NCBI GenBank assembly: GCA_937981905.1
Contig: CALJMY010000200.1
Location: 1-35,829 of the forward strand
DNA from: an uncultured Enterobacterales bacterium
GTDB taxonomy: Bacteria; Pseudomonadota; Gammaproteobacteria; Enterobacterales; Psychrobiaceae
DNA: 35,829 bases
Direction of reading: 5' to 3'
Position numbers and translations under genes: made by a program. Under the pieces are notes generated by a model. It was given only the letters and a program-made list of their open reading frames with translations, searched no databases and was not told where the DNA came from. This document shows, piece by piece, positions 7,586 through 16,941 of this stretch; the first letter of the stretch is position 1; every line of letters starts with the position of its first letter.

Positions 7586-9070
7586 ATGAGCCAAAACTTA
7601 AATCAAACTATTAATGAACAGTATAAAAAACCGTCCTTATTGGATGCTTTATCGCCCGTTATCTTTTTAGTTTTCTTGTTAGGTATTGCCGTTTTTTATT
7701 TTGGCGATTCGTCTTCTTCGGGCGCAAATCAAATAGCGTTACTACTTGGCGCTGGACTAGCATCTATTATTGGTGTCAAAAATGGCTTTAAATGGGATGA
7801 AATAGAAGCGGGAATTATTAAAGGCATAAGTCTTTCGATGACCGCCATATTAATTCTATTAGCTGTTGGGTCTTTAATTGGAACATGGCTATTGTCGGGT
7901 ACAGTACCGACAATGATTTATTTCGGTTTACAAATATTATCTCCGGCTTATTTTTATGCTGCCAGTTGTGTTATTTGTGCCATTGTTGCACTGAGTATTG
8001 GTAGTAGTTGGACTGTTGCCGCTACCATTGGTGTTGCTTTAATGGGAGTTGCGGGTGGTTTAGGTGTGTCATTACCAATTACTGCAGGCGCAATTATTAG
8101 TGGAGCATATTTTGGTGATAAAATGTCACCATTATCAGATACGACTAATCTAGCACCAGCCGTTGCTGGCACGGATTTATTTACCCACATTCGTCACATG
8201 GCGTGGACATCACTGCCTAGCTTCTTATTTGCATTATCTGTCTTTATTGTTCTTGGTTTATCTGAAAACACAACCGTTGAAGCTACTCGTATTGTTCAGT
8301 TGAGTGAAGGGTTAACAAATAAATTTACGATTGGATGGTATTTATTAGTGCCATTAGTTATCACATTAACGCTGGCGATAAAAAAGGTACCTGCATTTCC
8401 TGCTGTATTTATTGGTGCTTTAGTTGGTGCATTGTGGGCGATATTGTTTCAGCAAGAATTAATTATGTCCCTTAGTGATGTCAGCCTTGAACAATTTGGC
8501 GCCAACATAACCGTTGTTTGGACTGCTATGTTTGATGGTGTTTCAATTGAAACTGGTGATGCTGCACTAAATGATTTGTTATCTGGTGGCGGCATGTCAT
8601 CAATGCTTAATACAATCTGGTTAATTATTTCAGCCATGGTTTTTGGCGCTGTGATGGAAAAAGTTGGTTTATTAAAACGTGTAGTTGATATCTTAGTTGG
8701 CTTTGCACAATCTGCTTCATCACTAATTATAACGACAATTGTTACAGCGTTTGGCAGTAATTTGCTGACAGCTGATCAATATATATCAGTGGTAATGCCT
8801 GGTCGTATGTTTAAAGATGAATATGAGAAAAGGGGATTAGCACCAGAAAACCTGTCTCGTGCATTGGAAGATGGCGGGACAGTTACCTCTGCGTTAGTAC
8901 CATGGAATACCTGTGGTGCTTATATGCAATCTGTATTATTAGTGAACCCATTAGATTATGCATTGTATTGTGTATTTAACTGGGCCAGTCCAATATTTGG
9001 TATTTTCTTCGCGTTAATTGGTTTCAAAGTAAAAAAATTGGTTAGTAAAGAAACACCTGTTATTGCATAA
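7586..9070 (+). CDS. nhaC: Na+/H+ antiporter NhaC
   Basis: Inner-membrane antiporter expected to exchange cytoplasmic Na+ for external H+ for sodium and pH homeostasis. The 494-residue hydrophobic protein has about 10-12 membrane segments. It shows NhaC-family signatures: a tryptophan-rich IGSSWTVAATIGVALMG stretch (about 137-153), the conserved SGAYFGDKMSPLSDTTNLAP segment (about 171-190), and late in the protein the DGGTVTSALVPWNTCGAYM segment. A TATAAT sits close upstream (7565-7570), and GGA at 7578-7580 is a weak ribosome site. Monocistronic between two terminators. Family is sure; ion preference is inferred. Confidence 0.92.
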   Translation: MSQNLNQTINEQYKKPSLLDALSPVIFLVFLLGIAVFYFGDSSSSGANQIALLLGAGLASIIGVKNGFKWDEIEAGIIKGISLSMTAILILLAVGSLIGTWLLSGTVPTMIYFGLQILSPAYFYAASCVICAIVALSIGSSWTVAATIGVALMGVAGGLGVSLPITAGAIISGAYFGDKMSPLSDTTNLAPAVAGTDLFTHIRHMAWTSLPSFLFALSVFIVLGLSENTTVEATRIVQLSEGLTNKFTIGWYLLVPLVITLTLAIKKVPAFPAVFIGALVGALWAILFQQELIMSLSDVSLEQFGANITVVWTAMFDGVSIETGDAALNDLLSGGGMSSMLNTIWLIISAMVFGAVMEKVGLLKRVVDILVGFAQSASSLIITTIVTAFGSNLLTADQYISVVMPGRMFKDEYEKRGLAPENLSRALEDGGTVTSALVPWNTCGAYMQSVLLVNPLDYALYCVFNWASPIFGIFFALIGFKVKKLVSKETPVIA

Positions 9071-9091
9071 TTTCTGTTATTTTATAAAAAT

Positions 9092-9121
9092 AAAAAGCCT
9101 GAATTGTTCAGGTTTTTTTTT
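9092..9121 (+). terminator. Rho-independent terminator after nhaC
   Basis: CCTGAA-TTG-TTCAGG stem-loop, extended by an A-rich left flank pairing with a nine-base T run, 27 bases after the nhaC stop. Classic terminator shape. Confidence 0.85.
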
Positions 9122-9237
9122 GTTTTAAAATAAGATCATATTTATGTAAAAATTCGATAGTATTCAAAATATAAATTTAATAGAATTGATTAATATATAG
9201 ATTTAAACAATATAAATTCAATGAGTAAGGTCAATAC

Positions 9238-11835
9238 ATGCCTCAAGATACAACACAATATCTAAAAGATTATAAAGCACCAGCTTATACCATTACCGAT
9301 ATCTCATTAGTCTTTGATTTAGACCCGACAGCAACAAAAGTAACAGCTGTATCTAAAGTGATTACAGTTGATGCTAATCAACCATTAATACTTGATGGCG
9401 ATGATATAAAACTGCTTAGTGTGTCGGTAAATAATCAAACATTAACTAGCGATCAATATCAGATTGATAATTCACAACTAGTATTGAACGACTTACCCTC
9501 TGAATTTGAACTTACTGTAGTTACACAATTAAACCCAAGTGAAAACTCAAACCTTGAGGGTTTGTATTTAGCTGATGGCGCTTTTTGCACACAGTGTGAA
9601 GCACAAGGTTTTAGACGCATTACTTACTATTTAGACCGTCCAGATGTGATGGCTGTATTCACGACAAAAATTATTGCTGATAAATCTCAATTCCCATATT
9701 TATTAAGTAATGGTAATAAAACTGATTCTGGTGATTTGGCTGACAATAAGCATTTTGCAATATGGAGTGACCCGTTTAAAAAACCTGCTTATTTATTTGC
9801 TTTAGTTGCTGGTGATTTTGATTTGTTGGCAGGAGAGTTCATTACTAAGTCTAATAAGACTGTTGCTTTAGAGTTTTTTGTTGATAAAGGTAATAAACAT
9901 AAAGCAACCTATGCATTAGAATCGCTACAACGTGCGATGAAATGGGATGAGGAGCGTTTTGGTTTAGAATATGACTTAGATATTTACATGGTCGTTGCCG
10001 TTGATTTCTTCAACATGGGCGCGATGGAAAACAAAGGGTTAAATGTCTTTAATAGTAAATTTGTACTAGCTGATAACGATAGTGCGACCGATAAAGACTT
10101 TCATGGTATAGAAGCAGTTATTGGTCATGAATATTTTCATAACTGGACCGGTAATCGTATTACTTGTCGTGATTGGTTTCAATTAAGCCTTAAAGAAGGT
10201 TTAACCGTATTTCGTGATCAGGAATTTAGTTCTGATTTAGGTTCTCGCGCCGTTAATCGTATTGACGCCGTGAAAATTATTCGCTCACATCAGTTTAGTG
10301 AAGACGCTAGCCCGATGGCACATCCAATTAGACCTCAAGCTGTTATGGAAATGAATAATTTCTATACGGTGACCGTTTATAATAAGGGCTCAGAAGTTAT
10401 TCGTATGATCCATACCTTGCTTGGTGAAGAGAAATTTCAAGCCGGTATGAAGCAATATATTCATGATTATGATGGTATGGCCGTTACTTGTGATGATTTC
10501 ATCGCCGCAATGCAGACTGGTTCAGGGTTTGACTTAACACAGTTTAAATATTGGTATGAACAATCAAGTACACCGATTGTTGCTGTTGATACAACATTCA
10601 ATGAAGCGACTAATCAAATGACATTGTCGTTCACACAAAAACATACCGGTTTAGACGGTGTTAATGCATTACAAATTCCTATGAATATAGAATTCATTGA
10701 TGTTAATGGTGATGTCTATCAAGGTGACAATGCACCTCAAACATTAGTATTAGATGAAGCTAAACAACAGTTTACGTTTGATAATATATCATCAGATGTA
10801 ACACCTGTATTTATGGGCGATTTTTCAGCACCTATTAAACTTGAATTTGCCAATTCAACAGATAAGTTAATCCATACTTTAAAATACAGCAGTAACGATT
10901 ATTCTCGTTGGGACAGCGCACAACAATTATTTACTCAAGTTATTTTAGATAATAGTACGCGTGTTGTTAATGATATGAATGTTGATGACGCATTAATCGA
11001 CGCGGTAGCATTAGTATTAAATAACGAAAACCTAGATCCTGCTTTAATCGCACTTATGTTAGAACTACCTAGCAACATGGCATTGTTTGAATTGGTAGAT
11101 TTGATTGACGTTGATGGATTGTTATCTGCTAAAACGTTGCTTAAACAACAAATCGCGATTCGTTGTGCAGTGCCATTAATGAAACGCCATCAACAATGTA
11201 TTAATCAATTACTTAATAGTGATTCAGCTCAAGCGGTCGGCTTACGCTCATTAAAACAATCACTAGGCTTATATATTTGTGCTGATATGGCGGAGAATAA
11301 AGAGATTAATGACATTATCTCTTCTCAATTTGATAACGCTAATGAAATGACTGATTCAATTAATGCTTTAACCTTAGCAGGTGTTAATCAATTAGCATGT
11401 TTTGATAATCTATCTGAGCAATTTATTAATCGTTGGACCGATAACGGACTAGTGATGGATAAATGGTTTATGGTTATCGGACAATCACCGCAAGATGATG
11501 CCATTGATAGAGTAAACAAAGCTATGAAGCAACCATGCTTTAGCTGGCAAAATCCGAATCGTGTACGTAGTTTAATTGGTGGATTTAGCCAAGGGAATAC
11601 CAAGCAATTTCATGCGATAGATGGTAGTGGTTATGAATTCTTAACCGATCAGTTAGTACGATTAAATAGTATTAATCCGCAAATAGCAGCGCGATTAATT
11701 ACGCCATTATTATCATGGAACAAATATGATGGAGTTCGTGCTCAGTTAATGAAAGAGCAACTAATTCGTTTAACTACAATTAACGACTTATCTAAAGATT
11801 TACATGAAAAATTAACATTAAGTTTAAGCAAATAA
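9238..11835 (+). CDS. pepN: Aminopeptidase N (M1 family)
   Basis: Zinc metallopeptidase that removes N-terminal amino acids from peptides in the cytoplasm during protein turnover. The 865 residues match E. coli PepN (870) and its residue numbers coincide in the active site. The exopeptidase motif GAMEN is at 261-265. Zinc ligands are His297 and His301 in HEYFHNW and Glu320 in LKEGLTVF. Order: N-terminal beta domain (1-190), catalytic domain (190-440), small beta domain (about 445-540) and helical C-terminal domain. AAGG is 7-10 bases before the ATG; an ATG at 9221 is out of frame. Only 15 bases separate it from the DUF2835 gene, so the two probably form an operon. Confidence 0.97.
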   Translation: MPQDTTQYLKDYKAPAYTITDISLVFDLDPTATKVTAVSKVITVDANQPLILDGDDIKLLSVSVNNQTLTSDQYQIDNSQLVLNDLPSEFELTVVTQLNPSENSNLEGLYLADGAFCTQCEAQGFRRITYYLDRPDVMAVFTTKIIADKSQFPYLLSNGNKTDSGDLADNKHFAIWSDPFKKPAYLFALVAGDFDLLAGEFITKSNKTVALEFFVDKGNKHKATYALESLQRAMKWDEERFGLEYDLDIYMVVAVDFFNMGAMENKGLNVFNSKFVLADNDSATDKDFHGIEAVIGHEYFHNWTGNRITCRDWFQLSLKEGLTVFRDQEFSSDLGSRAVNRIDAVKIIRSHQFSEDASPMAHPIRPQAVMEMNNFYTVTVYNKGSEVIRMIHTLLGEEKFQAGMKQYIHDYDGMAVTCDDFIAAMQTGSGFDLTQFKYWYEQSSTPIVAVDTTFNEATNQMTLSFTQKHTGLDGVNALQIPMNIEFIDVNGDVYQGDNAPQTLVLDEAKQQFTFDNISSDVTPVFMGDFSAPIKLEFANSTDKLIHTLKYSSNDYSRWDSAQQLFTQVILDNSTRVVNDMNVDDALIDAVALVLNNENLDPALIALMLELPSNMALFELVDLIDVDGLLSAKTLLKQQIAIRCAVPLMKRHQQCINQLLNSDSAQAVGLRSLKQSLGLYICADMAENKEINDIISSQFDNANEMTDSINALTLAGVNQLACFDNLSEQFINRWTDNGLVMDKWFMVIGQSPQDDAIDRVNKAMKQPCFSWQNPNRVRSLIGGFSQGNTKQFHAIDGSGYEFLTDQLVRLNSINPQIAARLITPLLSWNKYDGVRAQLMKEQLIRLTTINDLSKDLHEKLTLSLSK

Positions 11836-11850
11836 TAACTAATAAATACG

Positions 11851-12072
11851 ATGAATAAATACTATTTTAATATGGCATTGAGCTATGAAAGATTTTTACC
11901 TGTTTATCAAGGCCAGGTTAAAACATTACAAGTAACAGACGACTTTAAACGACGCATTGATATACCAGCCGAGCACTTTAGGCAGTTTCTAACACGTGAT
12001 GGATTATCTGGGCGATTTGAATTAACGGTACAAAATGATGGAAAATTTATATCGTTAAATAGAATTTATTAG
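11851..12072 (+). CDS. DUF2835 family small protein
   Basis: A 73-residue soluble protein of the DUF2835 family, found in marine gammaproteobacteria and of unknown function. Visible are the N-terminal YYFNMALSYERFLPVYQG and the middle segment IDIPAEHFRQFLTRDGLSGRF, which are typical for this family. No signal peptide and no membrane segment. It begins 15 bases after pepN and is probably cotranscribed with it. No clear terminator follows; the next 298 bases are AT-rich. Confidence 0.85.
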   Translation: MNKYYFNMALSYERFLPVYQGQVKTLQVTDDFKRRIDIPAEHFRQFLTRDGLSGRFELTVQNDGKFISLNRIY

Positions 12073-12370
12073 AGTAATTACTTTAAACGCTAGTGTGAAA
12101 ATTAATTTGTTACTACTTAATTTAATTATATTTTTAACCTATAAATAACAATAAGTTAAATTGTTGTTTATACATGAATTTAACAATGTAATAATAAGTT
12201 TAATCACAGGCTAGATTTTTTACTCTATTTTTATAAAATCTTTAGAAACCTCAATGAAAACAACGGTTGCAGGTGTTGTTTAATTGCTGTAAAAATTAAA
12301 TATAGCTGATTACGCGTGCTTAGAATAATGCGTAAATTAAAATAACAATAATCCTAAATGGAGAAGCTAC
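12073..12370 (+). promoter_or_regulatory. AT-rich upstream region of the DUF1302-DUF1329-YCF48-MMPL cluster
   Basis: 298 bases without a gene. It holds a dyad AAACAAC-N10-GTTGTTT at 12258-12281, about 90 bases before the DUF1302 start, and a weak AACAAT/ATTGTT inverted repeat near 12145-12165. A GGAGAAG ribosome site lies at 12361-12367. No convincing -35/-10 pair or terminator stands out by eye. The dyad is a plausible operator; no regulator is encoded next to it. Confidence 0.4.
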
Positions 12371-14446
12371 ATGAATATTCTTAAAAGATCCGTGTTAGCA
12401 GTAGGTATTAGTACAGCACTAAGTGCGCTAAGTGTACCAACTGCACAAGCGGTAAGTTTTAATTGGGGAGAAGTAGAAGGGAGTTTTAATTCTACATTTT
12501 CTTATGGTAGCTCTTGGCGTGTTGAAGACCGAGATCTTAAAAATCAAGTTGGTATCGTTAATAACCCAAATAACGGCCTTGACTGGACTGGATATACTGC
12601 GTTCGGTAACACTATCTATACAAGTTCAGAGCTTTTTCAAAAAGAAGGTTCATATTCAAGTAATGGTGATTTAAGTAATCTTGCATGGTCTAAAGGCGAT
12701 GCTTTTAGTCAGGTTGTTAAAGGATTACATGAATTAGACTTACGTTATGAAAACTTTGGAATATTCATTCGTGGTATGTATTTTCATGATTTTGCTTTAG
12801 ATGGCGAATTAGATTATACACGTGAACTTCAAATTGACGGTAAAGATCAAGGTATCGATTTATGTGAAGATAAAGAAGCTGATGAGCGTTTTTGTTCTGA
12901 CATTCGTTTACTTGATGCGTATGTGACTGCTGATTTTGATTTTGGTGATACACCCGTTTCATTTCGCCTTGGCCAACAAGTTATTAGCTGGGGAGAAAGT
13001 GCGTTAATTTCTCATGGTATTTCATCGACTAATGCTGTTGATATTGGTCGTTTACGCTCACCAGGTGCTGAATTAAAAGAAGCATTTATACCACAAGGTA
13101 TGGCATGGGTTTCTGCCGGTTTAACTGAAAATTTATCAGTAGAAGCTTATTATCAATATGAGTGGCAAGAAACAATTGTTCCTGCCGCGGGTACTTATTT
13201 CTCAGCAAATGATTTTGTAGCTGGCGGTGGCCAACAAAGTTTAATTCAATTAGGTTTTAATGCTAATCCTGATATTAACGGTGATTTTTTACTTTCAGAA
13301 TTAGAAAAATTAGCTGGATTATCTAAATTAGCAGGGCTAGATGATCCTGATCAAGTTGCTTCTGCTCAACTACAGCAGTTAATGTTAGCCTATTCAACTA
13401 AAGTAGCTGTTCGTAATAGTATTGATAAACCTAAAGATGATGGACAATACGGTTTAAAATTAAGTTATCAGTTTGATGATACTGAAGTGTCTTTTTATCA
13501 TCTAAATTATCATAGTCGCCGTCCTTTATTATCAGGAAATGCTTCTGACTTTTCAGCTGATGCAATCCGTGATGACTTAGGTGTATTAGCTGAGTCATTG
13601 GGTAATGTTGATTATGATACTTTAGGTAATTTACAAACATTTGCTAAAGCTAAAGTTGTTTTTCCAGAAGACATTAAATTATACGGTGTAAGTTTTAATA
13701 CAACATTGGGTGAAACATCATTTGCTGGTGAAGTGTCTCATCGTCAAGATGAACCATTACAAATTGATGATGTAGAACTACTGTTTGCAGCATTTCCTCA
13801 ACAATTAGCAAATGCAGGAATACGACCTGAATTAGACGGAATTTCTCAATTTGAAGGAAGTAGTTTTCCTTTTATTGAAGGTGATGAAATTGAAGGTGGT
13901 GATGAAATTACTGGTTTTGTATCTGTAGATACTACGCAGGTTCAATTTAATCTTGCTCACTTATTTGGTCCTACTTTAGGTGCTGATAATTTCACTTTAT
14001 TTGGTGAATTTGGTGCTATTTGGATTCATGATATGCCTGATCAAGATGTATTACGTCTAAATGGACCAGGTACTGCGCGTTCAGGTGGTAATCCTGATTT
14101 AGAATCAATCATTCAACTTACGCATAATGGCCCTGAAACTAATCCTTTCCCTACAGATTTTGCATGGGGTTATAGATTGGTTGCTAAAACTGATCACAAT
14201 AATGTTTTCGATGGTGTTAACGCTTCAGTTAAATTTGTTTTCTCGCATGATGTTGAAGGTATTACACCTGATCCTCTTTTCTTATTTGTTGAAGGCACTA
14301 AATCATTAGGTACTTCAATTGATTTTGATTATCAAAACAGATGGTCTGCAAGTGTTGGTTATAATGTATTCTGGGGCGGAAAAGGCACTATTAATACTTT
14401 GGAAGACAAAGATTTCGTTTCATTTAGCATTAAATATTCAATCTAA
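12371..14446 (+). CDS. DUF1302 outer-membrane beta-barrel protein
   Basis: Predicted outer-membrane protein, first gene of a four-gene trans-envelope cluster. The 691-residue precursor has a clear signal peptide (ALSVPTAQA, cleavage near residue 27). The rest alternates polar and aromatic residues as in beta strands and ends in DFVSFSIKYSI, like a terminal barrel strand. Family signatures include an early NWGEVEGSFNSTFSYGSSWR stretch, RLGQQVISWGESALI and RSPGAELKEAFIPQGMAWV. A helical insertion lies near 310-345 (LSKLAGLDDPDQVASAQLQ). Cys165 and Cys175 could form a disulfide. The substrate is unknown. By context it is likely the outer-membrane port of the system; porin-like uptake of a hydrophobic compound is possible. 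GGAGAAG precedes the ATG. Confidence 0.88.
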   Translation: MNILKRSVLAVGISTALSALSVPTAQAVSFNWGEVEGSFNSTFSYGSSWRVEDRDLKNQVGIVNNPNNGLDWTGYTAFGNTIYTSSELFQKEGSYSSNGDLSNLAWSKGDAFSQVVKGLHELDLRYENFGIFIRGMYFHDFALDGELDYTRELQIDGKDQGIDLCEDKEADERFCSDIRLLDAYVTADFDFGDTPVSFRLGQQVISWGESALISHGISSTNAVDIGRLRSPGAELKEAFIPQGMAWVSAGLTENLSVEAYYQYEWQETIVPAAGTYFSANDFVAGGGQQSLIQLGFNANPDINGDFLLSELEKLAGLSKLAGLDDPDQVASAQLQQLMLAYSTKVAVRNSIDKPKDDGQYGLKLSYQFDDTEVSFYHLNYHSRRPLLSGNASDFSADAIRDDLGVLAESLGNVDYDTLGNLQTFAKAKVVFPEDIKLYGVSFNTTLGETSFAGEVSHRQDEPLQIDDVELLFAAFPQQLANAGIRPELDGISQFEGSSFPFIEGDEIEGGDEITGFVSVDTTQVQFNLAHLFGPTLGADNFTLFGEFGAIWIHDMPDQDVLRLNGPGTARSGGNPDLESIIQLTHNGPETNPFPTDFAWGYRLVAKTDHNNVFDGVNASVKFVFSHDVEGITPDPLFLFVEGTKSLGTSIDFDYQNRWSASVGYNVFWGGKGTINTLEDKDFVSFSIKYSI

Positions 14447-14461
14447 CGGGTGTACAATAAT

Positions 14462-15817
14462 ATGAAAAAATTAACCCTTATATCTGCAATCGCATTGGCT
14501 TTAACTAGTCAAGCCAATGCAGCGGTTACAGCAGAAGATGCTGCAAAACTAAAGACAGAACTTACACCAGTAGGTGCAACACGTGCTGGTAACTCTGATG
14601 GTTCTATTCCTGCTTGGACAGGTGGTATCACTGCTCCTGTTGCTGGTTACGTGAAAGGTCAACATCATCCTGACCCTTTTGCATCAGATAATGTAACATT
14701 TACTATCACGGCTAAAAACCTCGATCAATATAAAGCGCATTTAACTGATGGTCAGGTAAAATTATTTGAAACATATCCTGATACTTTTAAAATGAATGTT
14801 TACCCTACACGTCGTAGTGCTTCTATGCCACAACCTGTTTATGATGCAATTGCAAACAATGCAACTAAAGCAGAATTGATTTTAGGTGGTAACGGCATTA
14901 GTAATGCAGTGTTAGGTATTCCATTTCCAATTCCTACAACTGGCTTAGAAGTTATTTGGAATCACATTACACGTTACCGTGGTGTCGATGTACAACTTAA
15001 AGCATCTCAAGCTGCACCTACGAAAAGTGGTGATTTTACGTTGCTAGAGACTAAAACTAATATCAAGTTTAAATATACTGAACCGGGAATGACGGCAGAA
15101 GAATTAAACAAAGAAAATGTGATATTTAAGTTTAAGCAAGTGACATCGCAACCTGCAAGATTAGCGGGTACAGCATTATTGGTTCATGAAACATTAAATC
15201 AAGACAATGAACCACGTAAAGCATGGACTTATAACACCGGACAACGTCGTGTTCGCCGTGCACCTAATGTAGCATTTGATACACCGGGTACAGCAACAGA
15301 TGGTTTACGTACTACAGATGATTTTGATATGTACAATGGTTCTCCGTCTCGTTATGACTGGAAACTAGTTGGTAAAAAAGAGATTTATATTCCGTATAAT
15401 TCTTATAAGCTTCATGCCAAAGGTGTTTCTTACGATGATTTGATCCAACCTGGTCACATCAATCAAGATTATGTTCGTTATGAAAAGCATCGTGTATGGC
15501 AAGTTGAAGCGACATTAAAAGAAGGGATGCGTCACACTTATAAAAAACGTGTATTTTTCATTGATGAAGATAATTGGCAAGTATCTATAGCGGATATTTA
15601 TGATAACCGTGATGAATTATATCGAGTAGCTATGGCTCATGAGTTAAACTATTATGAGTTACCAGCTTCATGGTCAACGTTAGATGTTTATTATGATTTA
15701 CAAGCACGTCGCTATCTAGCACAAGGTCTAGACAACAATAGCAGTATGTATAAATTTGATGCTAAATTATCAGATAAAAAATATACTTCTTCAGCATTAC
15801 GTCGTGCTGGTAGATAG
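14462..15817 (+). CDS. DUF1329 periplasmic protein (LolA/LolB-like family)
   Basis: Exported protein, 451 residues, with signal peptide MKKLTLISAIALALTSQANA cleaved before AV. The mature start ends in the DUF1329-typical motif GNSDGSIPAWTGG. Other conserved stretches are NVYPTRRSASMP, WNHITRYRG, GQRRVRRAPNVAFD, and KRVFFIDEDNWQ. As far as I recall, DUF1329 belongs to the LolA/LolB-like superfamily of lipoprotein and lipid carriers, so a periplasmic carrier role is inferred, not shown. The track start is a GTG at 14450; the ATG at 14462 begins a normal signal peptide and is preferred. It lies 15 bases after the DUF1302 gene and is followed by a hairpin before the YCF48 gene. Confidence 0.88.
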   Translation: MKKLTLISAIALALTSQANAAVTAEDAAKLKTELTPVGATRAGNSDGSIPAWTGGITAPVAGYVKGQHHPDPFASDNVTFTITAKNLDQYKAHLTDGQVKLFETYPDTFKMNVYPTRRSASMPQPVYDAIANNATKAELILGGNGISNAVLGIPFPIPTTGLEVIWNHITRYRGVDVQLKASQAAPTKSGDFTLLETKTNIKFKYTEPGMTAEELNKENVIFKFKQVTSQPARLAGTALLVHETLNQDNEPRKAWTYNTGQRRVRRAPNVAFDTPGTATDGLRTTDDFDMYNGSPSRYDWKLVGKKEIYIPYNSYKLHAKGVSYDDLIQPGHINQDYVRYEKHRVWQVEATLKEGMRHTYKKRVFFIDEDNWQVSIADIYDNRDELYRVAMAHELNYYELPASWSTLDVYYDLQARRYLAQGLDNNSSMYKFDAKLSDKKYTSSALRRAGR

Positions 15818-15843
15818 TTAATTCTACGTTGTTAAAAAACATT

Positions 15844-15870
15844 AAGCCGGCTCTAAGCCGGCTTTAATTT
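15844..15870 (+). terminator. Intra-cluster hairpin between DUF1329 and YCF48 genes
   Basis: A 9-bp GC-rich stem AAGCCGGCT-CTA-AGCCGGCTT followed by TAATTTTTATT, 26 bases after the DUF1329 stop and only about 20 bases before the next start codon. It looks like a full or partial terminator inside the cluster, or an mRNA-stabilising 3' hairpin for the first two genes. Confidence 0.75.
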
Positions 15871-15888
15871 TTATTGAGGAACTCAAAG

Positions 15889-16935
15889 TTGTTTAAAACA
15901 AAAACTTTATTACTTAACGTACTTCTTACGTCCCTTATCTGCTTGCCTTTACTTGCTCATGCCAATATTTTAGTTAATAAAGGTAAACAGCAGGTTAAAT
16001 CTCAAGCAGCTTTATTAGTTGATAAAGCACCTATTATGGCTTTAACTTCTACTCAACAAGGAATTGTTGCTGTTGGTAGTCATGGGCATTTATTAACGAA
16101 TAACAATAATAAAAATTGGGTACAACATATTGTACCAACTCAAACACTGCTAACAGGTGTTGCTTTTGCAAGTGAGAATGACGGGTGGGCTGTCGGTCAT
16201 GATGCAACAATTATTCATACCAGTGATGGTGGTGAATCATGGACATTACAGCAGTTTTTACCTGGATTAGATCGCCCCTTATTAGATGTCTTGTTTGTAA
16301 ATGAACAACAAGGTTTTTCTGTTGGCGCTTATGGTATGTATTTTTATACTAATGATGGCGGAAAAACATGGAACAAGCAGTTTTTAGAAACTTTGTTGTT
16401 AGAAGAGGATATAGAATATTTAGCCGAAGTACGCAGTGATAGTGAAGAAGATTATCAATTTGAAATTTCTTCAATCCTTCCTCATTTTAATAAAATTATT
16501 CAATTACAAAATAATCGTTTAATGCTTTTAGGCGAATTAGGACTCATTGCTTTTTCTAACGATAATGGCAAAACATGGTTACGTGAACATAATATTTACG
16601 AAGGGTCATTCTTTACTGCTAGGCAAATGCAATCAAAAACTATTTTAGTTGGCGGACTTAGAGGTAATGTATTTAGATCCCTTGATGATGGTAAAACATG
16701 GGTGAATATTCAACTAGGTAATAATAATAACGTTAATGATATTTATCAGTTGAAAAATGGTGATATATACCTATCGCAAAATAATGGTGTTATTTTAAAA
16801 TCGATAGATGACGGTTTGTCTTTTTTCCAAGTTAGTTTGCAAAAAGGACAAGATTTAATGGCTGTTAGAGAACTAGATAATCAGATTTGGGTTGCTGGTA
16901 GCAAAGGTCTCAATCTTTTAAAAGTAAATAAGTAG
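15889..16935 (+). CDS. YCF48/Asp-box beta-propeller protein, exported
   Basis: 348-residue exported protein with a signal peptide ending LLAHA before NILVNKG. It contains five Asp-box (BNR) repeats of the form S/TxDxGxxW/F: TSDGGESW near 109, TNDGGKTW near 153, SNDNGKTW near 222, SLDDGKTW near 262 and SIDDGLSF near 304. This fits a beta-propeller like the photosystem II assembly factor Ycf48. An acidic stretch (EEDIEYLAEVRSDSEED) separates repeats two and three. The track uses a TTG at 15874, but the TTG at 15889 has GAGGA eight bases upstream and starts the signal peptide directly. In clusters of this type it accompanies an MMPL transporter; it may act as periplasmic assembly or docking factor, an inference. 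Six bases from the MMPL gene. Confidence 0.85.
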   Translation: MFKTKTLLLNVLLTSLICLPLLAHANILVNKGKQQVKSQAALLVDKAPIMALTSTQQGIVAVGSHGHLLTNNNNKNWVQHIVPTQTLLTGVAFASENDGWAVGHDATIIHTSDGGESWTLQQFLPGLDRPLLDVLFVNEQQGFSVGAYGMYFYTNDGGKTWNKQFLETLLLEEDIEYLAEVRSDSEEDYQFEISSILPHFNKIIQLQNNRLMLLGELGLIAFSNDNGKTWLREHNIYEGSFFTARQMQSKTILVGGLRGNVFRSLDDGKTWVNIQLGNNNNVNDIYQLKNGDIYLSQNNGVILKSIDDGLSFFQVSLQKGQDLMAVRELDNQIWVAGSKGLNLLKVNK

Positions 16936-16941
16936 GCATTC

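Noticed and set aside
7954-8637. Two short minus-strand ORFs inside nhaC
   Set aside because: Antisense shadows of membrane helices; no start signals or recognisable domains.
12765-12962. 65-aa His/Gln/Asn-rich minus ORF inside the DUF1302 gene
   Set aside because: Composition is what the reverse strand of an Asp/Leu/Arg-rich barrel gene gives; no ribosome site.
14450-14461. GTG start of the DUF1329 ORF in the track
   Set aside because: ATG 14462 begins a normal K-rich signal peptide; the upstream codons overlap the likely ribosome-binding region.
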